From RZYY01 sp036794825 (lineage in GTDB: Bacteria; Bacteroidota; Bacteroidia; Bacteroidales; 4484-276): DNA of 18,657 bases. The notes under the pieces were generated by a model, which ran no database searches, had not been told where the DNA came from, and saw only the letters and a list, made by a program, of their open reading frames with translations. The translations under genes were made by a program, and so were the position numbers. This document shows, one piece after another, positions 1 to 6,220 of the stretch (within the stretch, counting starts at the first letter, position 1; every line of letters begins with the position of its first letter). The stretch is taken from the NCBI GenBank assembly GCA_036794825.1, contig DAIRGA010000050.1:1-18657 (forward strand), given 5' to 3'.

Positions 1-583
1 TGGAATGGACAGAACCGATGCCGAGAAGATAAAGGGTAACGACAAACTTGCTTTCTACAGCATGCTCGAAGGTGTTGAATTTGCCATCCAGGGATTCCCG
101 ATGATCAGCATAGAGGATACTTACGAAGTTGCGCTCGGTGTTGACGCCGGTTTCGCAGGTCAGTATACCTTCAATGCTGAACTGATTGAGAACTTTGATC
201 CAAGCATTAACATTACACTGGAGGATCGTTTGGCCAGCAAAATCATCAATCTGAGAACAACTCCCGAATATGTTGCACAAATTGCAGAACCAGGTGAGAT
301 CAGGAACAGATTCTTCCTGCATTTCAACGGACCTACATCCGTGCCGGTGATTGATCAGAAACTTACAAAGGTTTATGCTTTACAAAACCAGATCTTCATA
401 CAGAATATTGGAAACAGTAATATCCTTGACGTTGAAGTGGTGAATACGCTTGGACAGCTAATCTCAAAAACTCCGGTAAATGCTACCGAAGCTGTGGTTA
501 ACGTTCCTGGTCGCAATGTTGTTTACATTGTTAAGGTAAGAACCTCCGAAGGCATCGAGTCACACAAATTGTTAATCCGCTAG
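1..583 (+). CDS. C-terminal part of a T9SS-sorted secreted protein (5' end outside window)
   Basis: The reading frame is open from base 2 to the TAG at 581-583, so the true start lies upstream; the ATG at base 5 is only the first in-window methionine. About 193 residues are visible. The last 70 or so form a type A T9SS sorting domain: a beta-rich segment with NTLGQLISK, then a GRNVVYIVKVRTSEG strand pair and the terminal SHKLLIR. Family knowledge: such tails send proteins through the type IX system to the cell surface or medium and are then removed. The part before the tail (EDRLASKIINLRTTPEYV, PGEIRNRFFLHF) looks like the end of a beta-sandwich passenger of large Bacteroidota surface proteins. 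The passenger function is not recognisable from this fragment. The sorting tail is confident; anything else is open. Confidence 0.85.
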   Translation, partial: GMDRTDAEKIKGNDKLAFYSMLEGVEFAIQGFPMISIEDTYEVALGVDAGFAGQYTFNAELIENFDPSINITLEDRLASKIINLRTTPEYVAQIAEPGEIRNRFFLHFNGPTSVPVIDQKLTKVYALQNQIFIQNIGNSNILDVEVVNTLGQLISKTPVNATEAVVNVPGRNVVYIVKVRTSEGIESHKLLIR

Positions 584-651
584 AAACTGTTTTCATGCTG
601 TACTGTTGATCTGTACAGGACAGAAATTGAAACAATAAACTTTACCGTAAT

Positions 652-888
652 ATGAAAAGAATAAAAAATAGCATCATCGGCATTTTTCTGGTAATTGCAT
701 TGGTGTGCATTACTACCATGAGTATTGCGCAAACTCAGGCTCCACCGCCTCCTAGGCATGGAACCACTGATCCGACTGTACCCGGAGGTTCAGCCCCAAT
801 CGGCGAAGGCATTGCCCTTTTGGTTGCACTTGGTGCAGTTTATGGCGCAAAAAAGGTTTACAGTTTGCGCAGAAAACTGGCCGAATAG
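652..888 (+). CDS. Small PID-CTERM-like sorted protein
   Basis: A 78-residue protein starting at ATG 652, 68 bases after the previous gene. Residues 1-26 are a signal peptide (basic MKRIKNS, hydrophobic core IIGIFLVIALVCITTM, likely cleavage after SIA). A short proline-rich stretch (QAPPPPRHG) follows. The C-terminus is tripartite: SAPIGEG, a hydrophobic helix (IALLVALGAVYGAKK) and a basic tail (SLRRK). This matches the plan of the PID-CTERM protein-sorting domain known from Bacteroidota, whose consensus is close to P-I-D-G-G, hydrophobic helix, YG-K-K. Here the D position is G and the following G is E (PIGEG). With almost no mature sequence between the two signals, it is probably a tiny envelope protein; its function is unknown. 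The T9SS cargo gene upstream is a neighbour, not proof of a shared role. Confidence 0.72.
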   Translation: MKRIKNSIIGIFLVIALVCITTMSIAQTQAPPPPRHGTTDPTVPGGSAPIGEGIALLVALGAVYGAKKVYSLRRKLAE

Positions 889-900
889 AATACATCCGTT

Positions 901-944
901 AAGTGTACCGGTAATCATTCCATTGGGTGGTTTCCGGTACATTT
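901..944 (+). terminator. Long hairpin after the PID-CTERM-like gene
   Basis: Bases 901-920 pair with 925-944 (19 of 20 positions counting G-U, one U-U mismatch at 912/933) around a CATT loop. The stem begins 12 bases after the stop at 886-888. The G-U pairs exist only in plus-strand RNA, which suggests it acts on the upstream plus-strand transcripts. There is no long T-run behind it, so it may protect a 3' end rather than terminate intrinsically. I see no gene in the rest of 945-1105. Confidence 0.45.
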
Positions 945-1105
945 GAAAAGGAATTCCTGTCCGGCTTGATCAAAGTTTCTGATGGAAAATGTTTACATAC
1001 AGCGGCTGCAGCAAAGGGTAGAATAGATTTCTGCCCTAAACAGCTACGCAATGAAACATCTAAATAAGAAGCGCGATTTAACCGGAACTCATTAAACATT
1101 CAATT

Positions 1106-1141
1106 AAACCTGCCTGGTTGCAAAACCAGGCAGGTTTTGTT
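1106..1141 (-). terminator. Perfect 14-bp terminator hairpin after pabA
   Basis: Bases 1106-1119 and 1124-1137 are perfectly complementary with a four-base loop (GCAA). On the minus strand the hairpin starts five bases after the pabA stop (1142-1144) and is followed by a modestly T-rich stretch. On the plus strand it is followed by TTTTGTTTTATT, so it can stop transcription from either side. Confidence 0.7.
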
Positions 1142-1711
1142 TTATTCGCTCAGCCAGTTATTGATTATAGTTTCTCCTTCCGGCGTCATTACCGATTCAG
1201 GGTGAAACTGGACGCCCCTGATCGCAAAATTTCTGTGTGAAAGTGCCATTATCCTGCTATCTAACGACCTGGCGGTTACTTTCAAATCCACTGGGAAGCC
1301 TTCGTCAGAAAGACCCCATGAGTGGTACAATCCCGCTGAAAACGGTGAGGAAATGTTGGCAAAGAGCTTCTCCTCAGCGCTCGTTATTTCAACCTGAATT
1401 TTTATCCCATGAAACACTTCCTGAAGGTTTACCAGTTTGGCGCCGTAAAACATTCCTATAGCCTGAAATCCCAGGCACACACCGAGAATATTCTTGCTTT
1501 TTCCATAATTCTCAAGAATTCTCCACATGGCGTCATTAACCTTTGGCACATCCGGACCTGGTGAAAAGAGGATCTTGTCAAAACCTGCCACATCTTCCAT
1601 TTTAATCTCACCGCTTTTAATCACTTCATAGCTGAGATGCTTACTTTTGCGCAGGATATTCACCAGGTTAAAGGTGAATGAGTCATAATTATCCAAAACA
1701 AGTACTTTCAT
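1142..1711 (-). CDS. pabA: Aminodeoxychorismate/anthranilate synthase glutamine amidotransferase subunit
   Basis: A class I glutamine amidotransferase of 189 residues, starting at the ATG complementary to 1709-1711 (MKVLVLDNYDSFTFNLV, the usual N-terminus of TrpG/PabA). A 21-residue upstream extension in the same frame is rejected because it lacks family similarity. Catalytic triad visible: nucleophile Cys79 in GVCLGFQAIG, His170 and Glu172 in GVQFHPESV; the oxyanion motif SPGPDVP is at 50-56. The usual GVCLGHQ is GVCLGFQ here. The enzyme releases ammonia from glutamine for a chorismate-aminating partner. The partner next door is pabB, so p-aminobenzoate/folate synthesis is the likely role, though many bacteria share this subunit with TrpE. 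Its start lies only 11 bp from the divergent pabB start. Confidence 0.9.
   Translation of the reverse strand: MKVLVLDNYDSFTFNLVNILRKSKHLSYEVIKSGEIKMEDVAGFDKILFSPGPDVPKVNDAMWRILENYGKSKNILGVCLGFQAIGMFYGAKLVNLQEVFHGIKIQVEITSAEEKLFANISSPFSAGLYHSWGLSDEGFPVDLKVTARSLDSRIMALSHRNFAIRGVQFHPESVMTPEGETIINNWLSE
1642..1649 (+). promoter_or_regulatory. Candidate -7 box for pabBC inside pabA
   Basis: TACTTTTG fits the Bacteroidota -7 consensus TAnnTTTG and lies 73 bases before the pabB ATG, inside the pabA coding region. No clear TTG is seen at the expected -33 position, so this may be chance. Confidence 0.25.
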
Positions 1712-1722
1712 CGAATTACCGG

Positions 1723-2697
1723 ATGGTTGAGAATTTCGTTTCAAAAGTAAATAATCTGGCCAAGGCAGGAACACCGTTCTTGTTTGTTATTGATTTTGAC
1801 CTGCGAAAGCCTTTTGTTTGTCCACTGGATCAGCTTCCGAAGGATATTTTGTTTTCAACGTCCGGCTACCCTGACCATCAAGATGTGGCTGAATTGCCAG
1901 GTACTTTTGACTTTGTTTCCTTTCCCATTGATTTCGATTCTTATTATCCGGCATTTGGGGAGATAATTAAGGAGATTCAGGCTGGTAACAGTTACCTTTT
2001 GAATCTTACTTTTAAGACGAGGATCGAAACGACCTTGTCATTTGAGGAGATCTATCTTTTGAGCAAAGCAAAGTACAAACTTCTGTTTAAAGACCAGTTT
2101 GTGGTTTTTTCTCCGGAAACTTTTATCGAGATCAGTGATGGAGTCATCTCATCCTGCCCGATGAAGGGAACTATTGATGCCTCAATTCCAAATGCCGGTG
2201 AAATTCTGCTTGCCGATGAGAAAGAGACCGCCGAACATCATACCATTGTTGACCTGATCCGAAATGATCTGGCAATGGTTGCTGAAGATGTTTACGTGGA
2301 GAATTTCCGCTACCTCGATCTGTTGCGCACCCACAAAGGTGATCTGCTGCAGATGAGTTCACGGATTTCAGGTAAACTTCCTGAGAACTTTCATGAAAAT
2401 TTGGGTGAAATTTTACTTAAACTTTTACCAGCAGGCAGCATAACGGGCGCTCCGAAAAAAAAGACTGTCGAGATCATTAAAAGAGTGGAAAACTATCAAC
2501 GAGGCTATTACACGGGCATTTTCGGAGTTTTTGATGGTAAAAACCTCGACAGTGCGGTGATGATCCGGTTTATCGAGCAGATTGATGGCCAGCTGTGGTT
2601 TAAGAGCGGGGGCGGTATTACCTCGAGGAGCCAGGCTGACAAGGAGTACAATGAACTAATCCAGAAGATCTATGTACCGGTTCCTCGAAACGATTAA
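1723..2697 (+). CDS. pabB: Aminodeoxychorismate synthase component I
   Basis: A chorismate-binding enzyme of 324 residues that converts chorismate plus ammonia into 4-amino-4-deoxychorismate. The ATG at 1723 (MVENFVSKVN) is preferred to 1678, because the longer form would overlap the pabA start. Diagnostic motif: PMKGT with Lys148. PabB enzymes have a Lys here (PIKGT) where anthranilate synthase has Ala, so this is PabB rather than TrpE. Other conserved blocks are AEHHTIVDLIRNDLAMV, the segment around RTHKGDLLQMSS, LLPAGSITGAPKKKT and FKSGGGITSRSQADKEY, which supply chorismate and Mg2+ contacts. It is shorter than E. coli PabB (about 450 residues), lacking most of the N-terminal region. Its 3' end overlaps pabC by 26 bases, suggesting translational coupling. 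Confidence 0.92.
   Translation: MVENFVSKVNNLAKAGTPFLFVIDFDLRKPFVCPLDQLPKDILFSTSGYPDHQDVAELPGTFDFVSFPIDFDSYYPAFGEIIKEIQAGNSYLLNLTFKTRIETTLSFEEIYLLSKAKYKLLFKDQFVVFSPETFIEISDGVISSCPMKGTIDASIPNAGEILLADEKETAEHHTIVDLIRNDLAMVAEDVYVENFRYLDLLRTHKGDLLQMSSRISGKLPENFHENLGEILLKLLPAGSITGAPKKKTVEIIKRVENYQRGYYTGIFGVFDGKNLDSAVMIRFIEQIDGQLWFKSGGGITSRSQADKEYNELIQKIYVPVPRND
1742..1749 (-). promoter_or_regulatory. Candidate -7 box for pabA inside pabB
   Basis: Read on the minus strand this is TACTTTTG, an exact TAnnTTTG match 30 bases upstream of the pabA ATG, inside the pabB coding region. A TTG sits upstream (complement of 1761-1763), but the spacing of 11 is shorter than the usual 17-23. Confidence 0.35.
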
Positions 2698-3271
2698 TGT
2701 AAAGGGTGGCGGGTTCCTTAATCTCCATTATCATCAGGATCGGATGGCGATGGTTTTTCGTCGTTTCTACGGCCAGCTTCAATCCCCGGCGTTGGCTGAT
2801 TTGTTCACTTTGCCAGATTTTGCCCATTCAGGAAATTACAAGTGCCGGGTGATTTACAGCAAAGATATTGAGCTGGTGGAGTTCACAGAATACATCCCTA
2901 AACCAATCCGCAGCCTCAAAATTGTTAATGATGATAAAATTGATTACTCCTTTAAATTTGCCGACCGCCGGCCGCTTGAGGTTTTGCTGTCGAAAAAGGA
3001 AAGCTGTGATGATGTACTTATCATCAAAAATGGACAGGTAACCGACACTTCGTACAGCAATATCCTGTTTTTTGACGGCAGAAGCTGGATTACCCCTGAT
3101 TCGCCGCTGCTCAGGGGAACCTGCCGCCAGCGGCTGCTTGACAATCATACCATCCGGGAACAAAGGGTTAGCTTTACAGATCTTACAGGATTTACCCATT
3201 TCATGCTCATTAATGCCATGCTTGAGTTTGATGAAAGAAGAGCCGTTGATATTGGCGGTATTGTTTTTTAG
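2672..3271 (+). CDS. pabC: Aminodeoxychorismate lyase-like, class IV PLP enzyme
   Basis: A 199-residue fold-type IV PLP protein. The likely PLP lysine is Lys95 in DYSFKFADR. The cofactor-binding turn is in GQVTDTSYSNILFFDG, and the active-site loop is TPDSPLLRGTCRQRLL. Family knowledge: PabC cleaves aminodeoxychorismate into p-aminobenzoate and pyruvate. It starts inside the end of pabB, in another frame, so both are read from one message and the third step of the pathway sits right after the second. It is shorter than E. coli PabC (about 270 residues), as is common for this Bacteroidota type. The assignment rests on fold motifs and context; a related class IV aminotransferase activity cannot be excluded. 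Confidence 0.8.
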   Translation: MYRFLETINVKGGGFLNLHYHQDRMAMVFRRFYGQLQSPALADLFTLPDFAHSGNYKCRVIYSKDIELVEFTEYIPKPIRSLKIVNDDKIDYSFKFADRRPLEVLLSKKESCDDVLIIKNGQVTDTSYSNILFFDGRSWITPDSPLLRGTCRQRLLDNHTIREQRVSFTDLTGFTHFMLINAMLEFDERRAVDIGGIVF

Positions 3272-3293
3272 CTGAAAGGTTTCTTTAATTTTG
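3261..3293 (+). promoter_or_regulatory. Promoter of the SUI1/YciH gene
   Basis: The -7 box TAATTTTG (3286-3293) matches TAnnTTTG exactly. A TTG at 3261-3263 lies 22 bases upstream, near the usual spacing. The ATG at 3311 follows 17 bases after the -7 box. The promoter overlaps the end of pabC. Confidence 0.5.
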
Positions 3294-3310
3294 CAAAAAA
3301 CTATTGCATA

Positions 3311-3655
3311 ATGTCCAGGAATAAAAAATTGTCCGGCGGCCTTGTGTATTCTACCAATCCGCAATTCATGGCCAGCCTTACCGAAAAAGATCAAACGGAG
3401 ACTCTTCCAGCTCAACAACAAAATCTTCGCGTGTGGTTAGATCGCAAGCAAAGAAAGGGTAAAATGGTAACGCTGATCACTGGTTTTGTTGGCAGAGAAA
3501 AGGATTTGGACGAACTGGCCAGGTTGCTAAAAACGAAATGTGGCGTAGGAGGATCTGCAAAGGATGGCGAAATCGTGATTCAGGGGGATGCAAGGACGAA
3601 GGTTATGGAAATATTAACAAAAGAGGGCTATAAGGCAAAGTTGGCAGGAGGGTAG
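3311..3655 (+). CDS. SUI1/eIF1-family translation factor (YciH-like)
   Basis: A 114-residue protein with a SUI1 domain over residues ~40-112: KQRKGKMVTLITGFVG, the DELARLLKTKCGVGGSAKDGE block and the terminal GYKAKLAGG. The first 40 residues are a polar, probably flexible tail (LVYSTNPQF), common in bacterial members. Family knowledge: the eukaryotic homologue eIF1 controls start-codon fidelity, and E. coli YciH has related activity in vitro. The role in Bacteroidota is not well defined. It has its own promoter and is followed by low-complexity DNA, so it is probably a single-gene transcript. Confidence 0.92.
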   Translation: MSRNKKLSGGLVYSTNPQFMASLTEKDQTETLPAQQQNLRVWLDRKQRKGKMVTLITGFVGREKDLDELARLLKTKCGVGGSAKDGEIVIQGDARTKVMEILTKEGYKAKLAGG

Positions 3656-3768
3656 GAGATGGGTGAATGGGGAGATGTGGAAATGGGTGTATGGGGAGAT
3701 TGGGAGGCTGAGAGACTCAGAGATGGGGAAATGGATGAATGGGATGATGAGGAGTGGCTGAGAGTGAT
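3656..3768 (+). repeat. G-rich, purine-rich degenerate repeat tract
   Basis: A low-complexity stretch of imperfect copies of a unit like GATGGGTGAATGGGGA (copies begin near 3658, 3684 and 3722), with GGCTGAGAG at 3706 and again near 3755. The plus strand is almost free of C. It begins right after the SUI1 stop and ends before DUF5063. No coding function is seen. Confidence 0.7.
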
Positions 3769-3808
3769 TTATTGATGGGCTAAGTTTTGGATTTTAAGGT
3801 ATTTGAAT

Positions 3809-4363
3809 ATGGAAAAAGAAGAAATTTTGCACGAGCCGGTTTACTCGCCGATGGTACTGGAATTCCTGGCAGTGGCTCATAAGTATTGTCTTTATATCGA
3901 GGAGGTTGAAAAACAGGATGGTGATTCAGTTTTTGATTACCTGCAAAAGGCATTGTCGTTGCTTTATGTTCGTGGTTCGGTGCTGCCTGAGATGGAAGTG
4001 GAGGAGATCGAACTGATCGAGAAGTATGTTACTGAGGAGCAATGGCAAACGGTTTTCAACGATCTCAGACAAAAATTTGGAAACAGCGACGAATACTGGT
4101 ATGTAGAGAATGACAACCCACACAACGACCTGATAAAAGGGAGCCTGTCGGATAACCTTGCCGACATATACCAGGACCTGAAGGATTTTGTGATCCTTTA
4201 CCAGAAACCTTTTCGGGATGCAAAAGTGGCGGCAGTATGGGAAATCAGGCAATTGTTCAGAGCGCACTGGGGATTCAGGGTGGTAAATGCCTTAAAAGTT
4301 GTTCATTATCAATTGTATGGCGCCGAAAATAGTAGGGCTGGAAATGTGGAGTTTGACTTTTGA
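3809..4363 (+). CDS. DUF5063 domain protein
   Basis: A 184-residue protein that I recognise as the DUF5063 family of Bacteroidota; its biochemical function is unknown. The ATG at 3809 (MEKEEILHEP) is chosen over the in-frame TTG two codons earlier. The sequence is mostly helical and acidic, without signal peptide or membrane segment, so it is cytosolic. Conserved-looking parts are the helix VLEFLAVAHKYCLYIEEVE, the stretch SDEYWYVENDNPHNDLIKG and the aromatic end IRQLFRAHWGFRVVNALKVV. There is no clear promoter match upstream; a near miss (TATTTG) lies just before the ATG. It ends about 20 bases before a hairpin that may serve as terminator for both this gene and the opposing tRNA. Confidence 0.82.
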   Translation: MEKEEILHEPVYSPMVLEFLAVAHKYCLYIEEVEKQDGDSVFDYLQKALSLLYVRGSVLPEMEVEEIELIEKYVTEEQWQTVFNDLRQKFGNSDEYWYVENDNPHNDLIKGSLSDNLADIYQDLKDFVILYQKPFRDAKVAAVWEIRQLFRAHWGFRVVNALKVVHYQLYGAENSRAGNVEFDF

Positions 4364-4384
4364 TCGTTAAGAAATGGTCATTAA

Positions 4385-4418
4385 AAAAGCCCTGCTACGT
4401 TAAGATAGCAAGGCTTTT
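4385..4418 (-). terminator. Terminator of tRNA-Leu (possibly bidirectional)
   Basis: Bases 4385-4397 pair with 4406-4418 around an eight-base loop. On the minus strand the single imperfect position is a G-U pair and the stem runs into six T's, a good intrinsic terminator just after the tRNA. On the plus strand the same position is a C-A mismatch and the T-run is shorter, so it is weaker for DUF5063. Confidence 0.75.
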
Positions 4419-4425
4419 AATGGAG

Positions 4426-4509
4426 TGCCCAGGACAAGATTCGAACTTGCACACCCGTGAAGGCGCCAGCCCCTCAAGCTGGTGTGTCTACCAATTCCAC
4501 CACCTGGGC
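4426..4509 (-). tRNA. tRNA-Leu (anticodon GAG)
   Basis: An 84-base class II tRNA read on the minus strand. The acceptor stem GCCCAGG pairs with CCTGGGC (4503-4509 with 4427-4433), followed by discriminator A. The D-arm has GTGGAATTGGTAGACAC. The anticodon stem CCAGC/GCTGG holds the loop TTGAGGG with anticodon GAG, which reads CUC/CUU leucine codons. A long variable arm typical of Leu follows, then the T-loop GTTCGAATC. CCA is not encoded (CTCCA follows), so it must be added by the CCA enzyme. Confidence 0.97.
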
Positions 4510-4522
4510 TTGTTTTGGGCTG

Positions 4523-4530
4523 CAAAAGTA
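4523..4530 (-). promoter_or_regulatory. -7 box of tRNA-Leu
   Basis: On the minus strand this reads TACTTTTG, an exact TAnnTTTG match 13 bases before the mature tRNA 5' end. No convincing TTG at -33. Confidence 0.45.
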
Positions 4531-4574
4531 AAATTTAATTTTTATATGATCAGACATCGGCAAAAAAAAACTTA

Positions 4575-4582
4575 TAGTTTTG
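4575..4582 (+). promoter_or_regulatory. -7 box of the DUF4301 gene
   Basis: TAGTTTTG fits TAnnTTTG and lies 34 bases before the ATG at 4617, a usual leader length. No clear -33 TTG. Confidence 0.45.
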
Positions 4583-4616
4583 CAAGGATTTCAGAAAACC
4601 TCAAACATCAATCACT

Positions 4617-6170
4617 ATGTTTACGCAAAAGGACTTAGAGCAAATCAGGCAGCGTGGAATGACCGTTAAGCAGGTCGAAAAGCAAATTGCTGATTTTAAG
4701 ACAGGTTACCCCTATATCGAACTGATTGCGCCGGCAAGTAAGGGCAGGGGAATTCATGTTTACAATGAAATGCTGCTCGATGAGATGAAAGAACACTATG
4801 TTAATAACAGCCCGCAGCGCGAAATCATCAAATTTGTACCGGCTTCCGGAGCCGCAAGCCGCATGTTCAAGCACCTTTTCGATTTCCTCGAGTGGTATGA
4901 TGGCAGTGCTGAGTCCATCGCCCGGCTGGAAGCCGATAAAAGCTTCAACTCGGTTTATTATTTTCTCAGGAACATCAGCCGTTTTGCTTTTATCCGCGAG
5001 TTGAAAGAGGCACTTTCCAGAGATGGATACCAGCTATCCGACCTTTTGAACGAAAAAAAGTACGATGTAGTAGTCAGATATCTGCTCACCGAAAAAGGCC
5101 TTGGTTACGCGGATCTTCCCAAAGGGTTGCTGATGTTTCATCAGTATGATGGGTTCTCGCGAATGGCCATTGGCGAGCACTTTGTCGAAGGCGCACATTA
5201 CGCCTGCAACGAGGCAGCCAAAGTAAACATTCATTTCACCATCTCGCCCGAGCACCGCCTGAAATTCAACCAATTTATCGAACGCAGGCAATCCGGCTAC
5301 GAGTCATCCTACAAAGTACGATACAATATAGCGTTTTCAGAACAGAAACTTTCGACCGATACCATTGCTGTAGATATGGATAACGAACCATTCCGTGATA
5401 CAGACGGGAGGCTGATTTTCCGTCCCGGCGGCCATGGCGCGCTGATCGAAAATCTAAATGATCTGAAAGGAGATATCATCTTTATCAAAAATATTGATAA
5501 TGTGGTTCCCGACCGACTGAAAGAACCAACCTACCTTTACAAACGGGTTATCGGCGGACTTCTGCTTACGTTGCAGCAAAAGACTTTCGCTTTTCTCAGA
5601 CTCCTGGAAACCAAAAAGGTGAATGCTGTTGAACTTAACGAAATTATCGCATTTGCAGAGCGCGACCTGATGATCAAAATTTCGGAGAGCTTCGATAAAA
5701 TGACGCTTCCTGAAAAGGCCGATTATCTTTTCAGCCGCCTTAACCGCCCGATGCGCGTATGTGGTATGGTGAAAAATGAAGGCGAGCCGGGCGGTGGGCC
5801 TTTCTGGGTTAAAAATCAGAATGGCGAAATTTCGCTGCAGATTGTCGAATCTTCACAGATCAACATGAAGGATGAAGCGCAGAAAAAGATCGCCCTCGAA
5901 GCTACACACTTCAATCCGGTTGACCTGGTGTGTGCCGTAAGGGATTATAAAGGCAAACCATTTGACCTGCGCAATTATGTGGATCAAAGTACCGGTTTTA
6001 TTTCAATCAAATCAAAGGATGGCCGCGATCTGAAGGCACTGGAACTCCCTGGATTATGGAACGGCGCTATGGCAGACTGGATTACCGTGTTTGTCGAAGT
6101 TCCGATTATCACGTTCAACCCGGTAAAAACCGTGAACGATCTTCTGAGAGACCAGCATCTCTATCTTTAA
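4617..6170 (+). CDS. DUF4301 protein, sugar nucleotidyltransferase-like
   Basis: A 517-residue cytosolic protein that I recognise as DUF4301, common in Bacteroidota. Residues 73-85 (FVPASGAASRMFK) resemble the nucleotide-binding loop of sugar-nucleotide pyrophosphorylases. Further on, residues 269-281 (RPGGHGALIENLN) and 291-297 (KNIDNVV) resemble the sugar-binding and metal-binding motifs of UTP-glucose-1-phosphate uridylyltransferase-type enzymes. This points to a GT-A-like nucleotidyltransferase fold; the substrate is unknown and activity is an inference. The C-terminal third (residues ~380-517) is conserved-looking (GEPGGGPFWVKN, LPGLWNGAMADWITVFVE) and of unknown role. It is expressed from its own promoter. 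No signal peptide or membrane segment is visible. Confidence 0.85.
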   Translation: MFTQKDLEQIRQRGMTVKQVEKQIADFKTGYPYIELIAPASKGRGIHVYNEMLLDEMKEHYVNNSPQREIIKFVPASGAASRMFKHLFDFLEWYDGSAESIARLEADKSFNSVYYFLRNISRFAFIRELKEALSRDGYQLSDLLNEKKYDVVVRYLLTEKGLGYADLPKGLLMFHQYDGFSRMAIGEHFVEGAHYACNEAAKVNIHFTISPEHRLKFNQFIERRQSGYESSYKVRYNIAFSEQKLSTDTIAVDMDNEPFRDTDGRLIFRPGGHGALIENLNDLKGDIIFIKNIDNVVPDRLKEPTYLYKRVIGGLLLTLQQKTFAFLRLLETKKVNAVELNEIIAFAERDLMIKISESFDKMTLPEKADYLFSRLNRPMRVCGMVKNEGEPGGGPFWVKNQNGEISLQIVESSQINMKDEAQKKIALEATHFNPVDLVCAVRDYKGKPFDLRNYVDQSTGFISIKSKDGRDLKALELPGLWNGAMADWITVFVEVPIITFNPVKTVNDLLRDQHLYL

Positions 6171-6220
6171 ATTCTCCCAGTGACACCTGTTTTTATTCCT
6201 GTTTTCTTAAAATTCAAACC

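Noticed and set aside
598..618. Small inverted repeat CTGTAC/GTACAG before the PID-CTERM-like gene
   Set aside because: Only six base pairs with a nine-base loop and no T-run; too weak to call a terminator or operator.
725..946. 73-residue plus-strand frame overlapping the PID-CTERM-like gene
   Set aside because: Out-of-frame shadow with no signal peptide; the 652-888 frame has a coherent signal peptide and sorting tail.
899..1099. 66-residue minus-strand frame
   Set aside because: No recognisable motif, and its DNA contains the strong hairpin 901-944; no supporting start signals.
1712..1774. 21-residue extension of pabA
   Set aside because: It lacks family similarity and would overlap the pabB coding region; MKVLVLDNYDS is the normal start.
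2828..3421. 197-residue minus-strand frame antisense to pabC and the SUI1 gene
   Set aside because: The plus-strand genes have clear family motifs; the antisense translation has none.
4360..4638. 92-residue plus-strand open frame
   Set aside because: It runs through the antisense of tRNA-Leu and its terminator and overlaps the DUF4301 start; chance frame.
6056..6220. 55-residue N-terminal extension of the DUF1028 gene
   Set aside because: It overlaps the DUF4301 coding end and would bury the signal peptide that begins at 6221.
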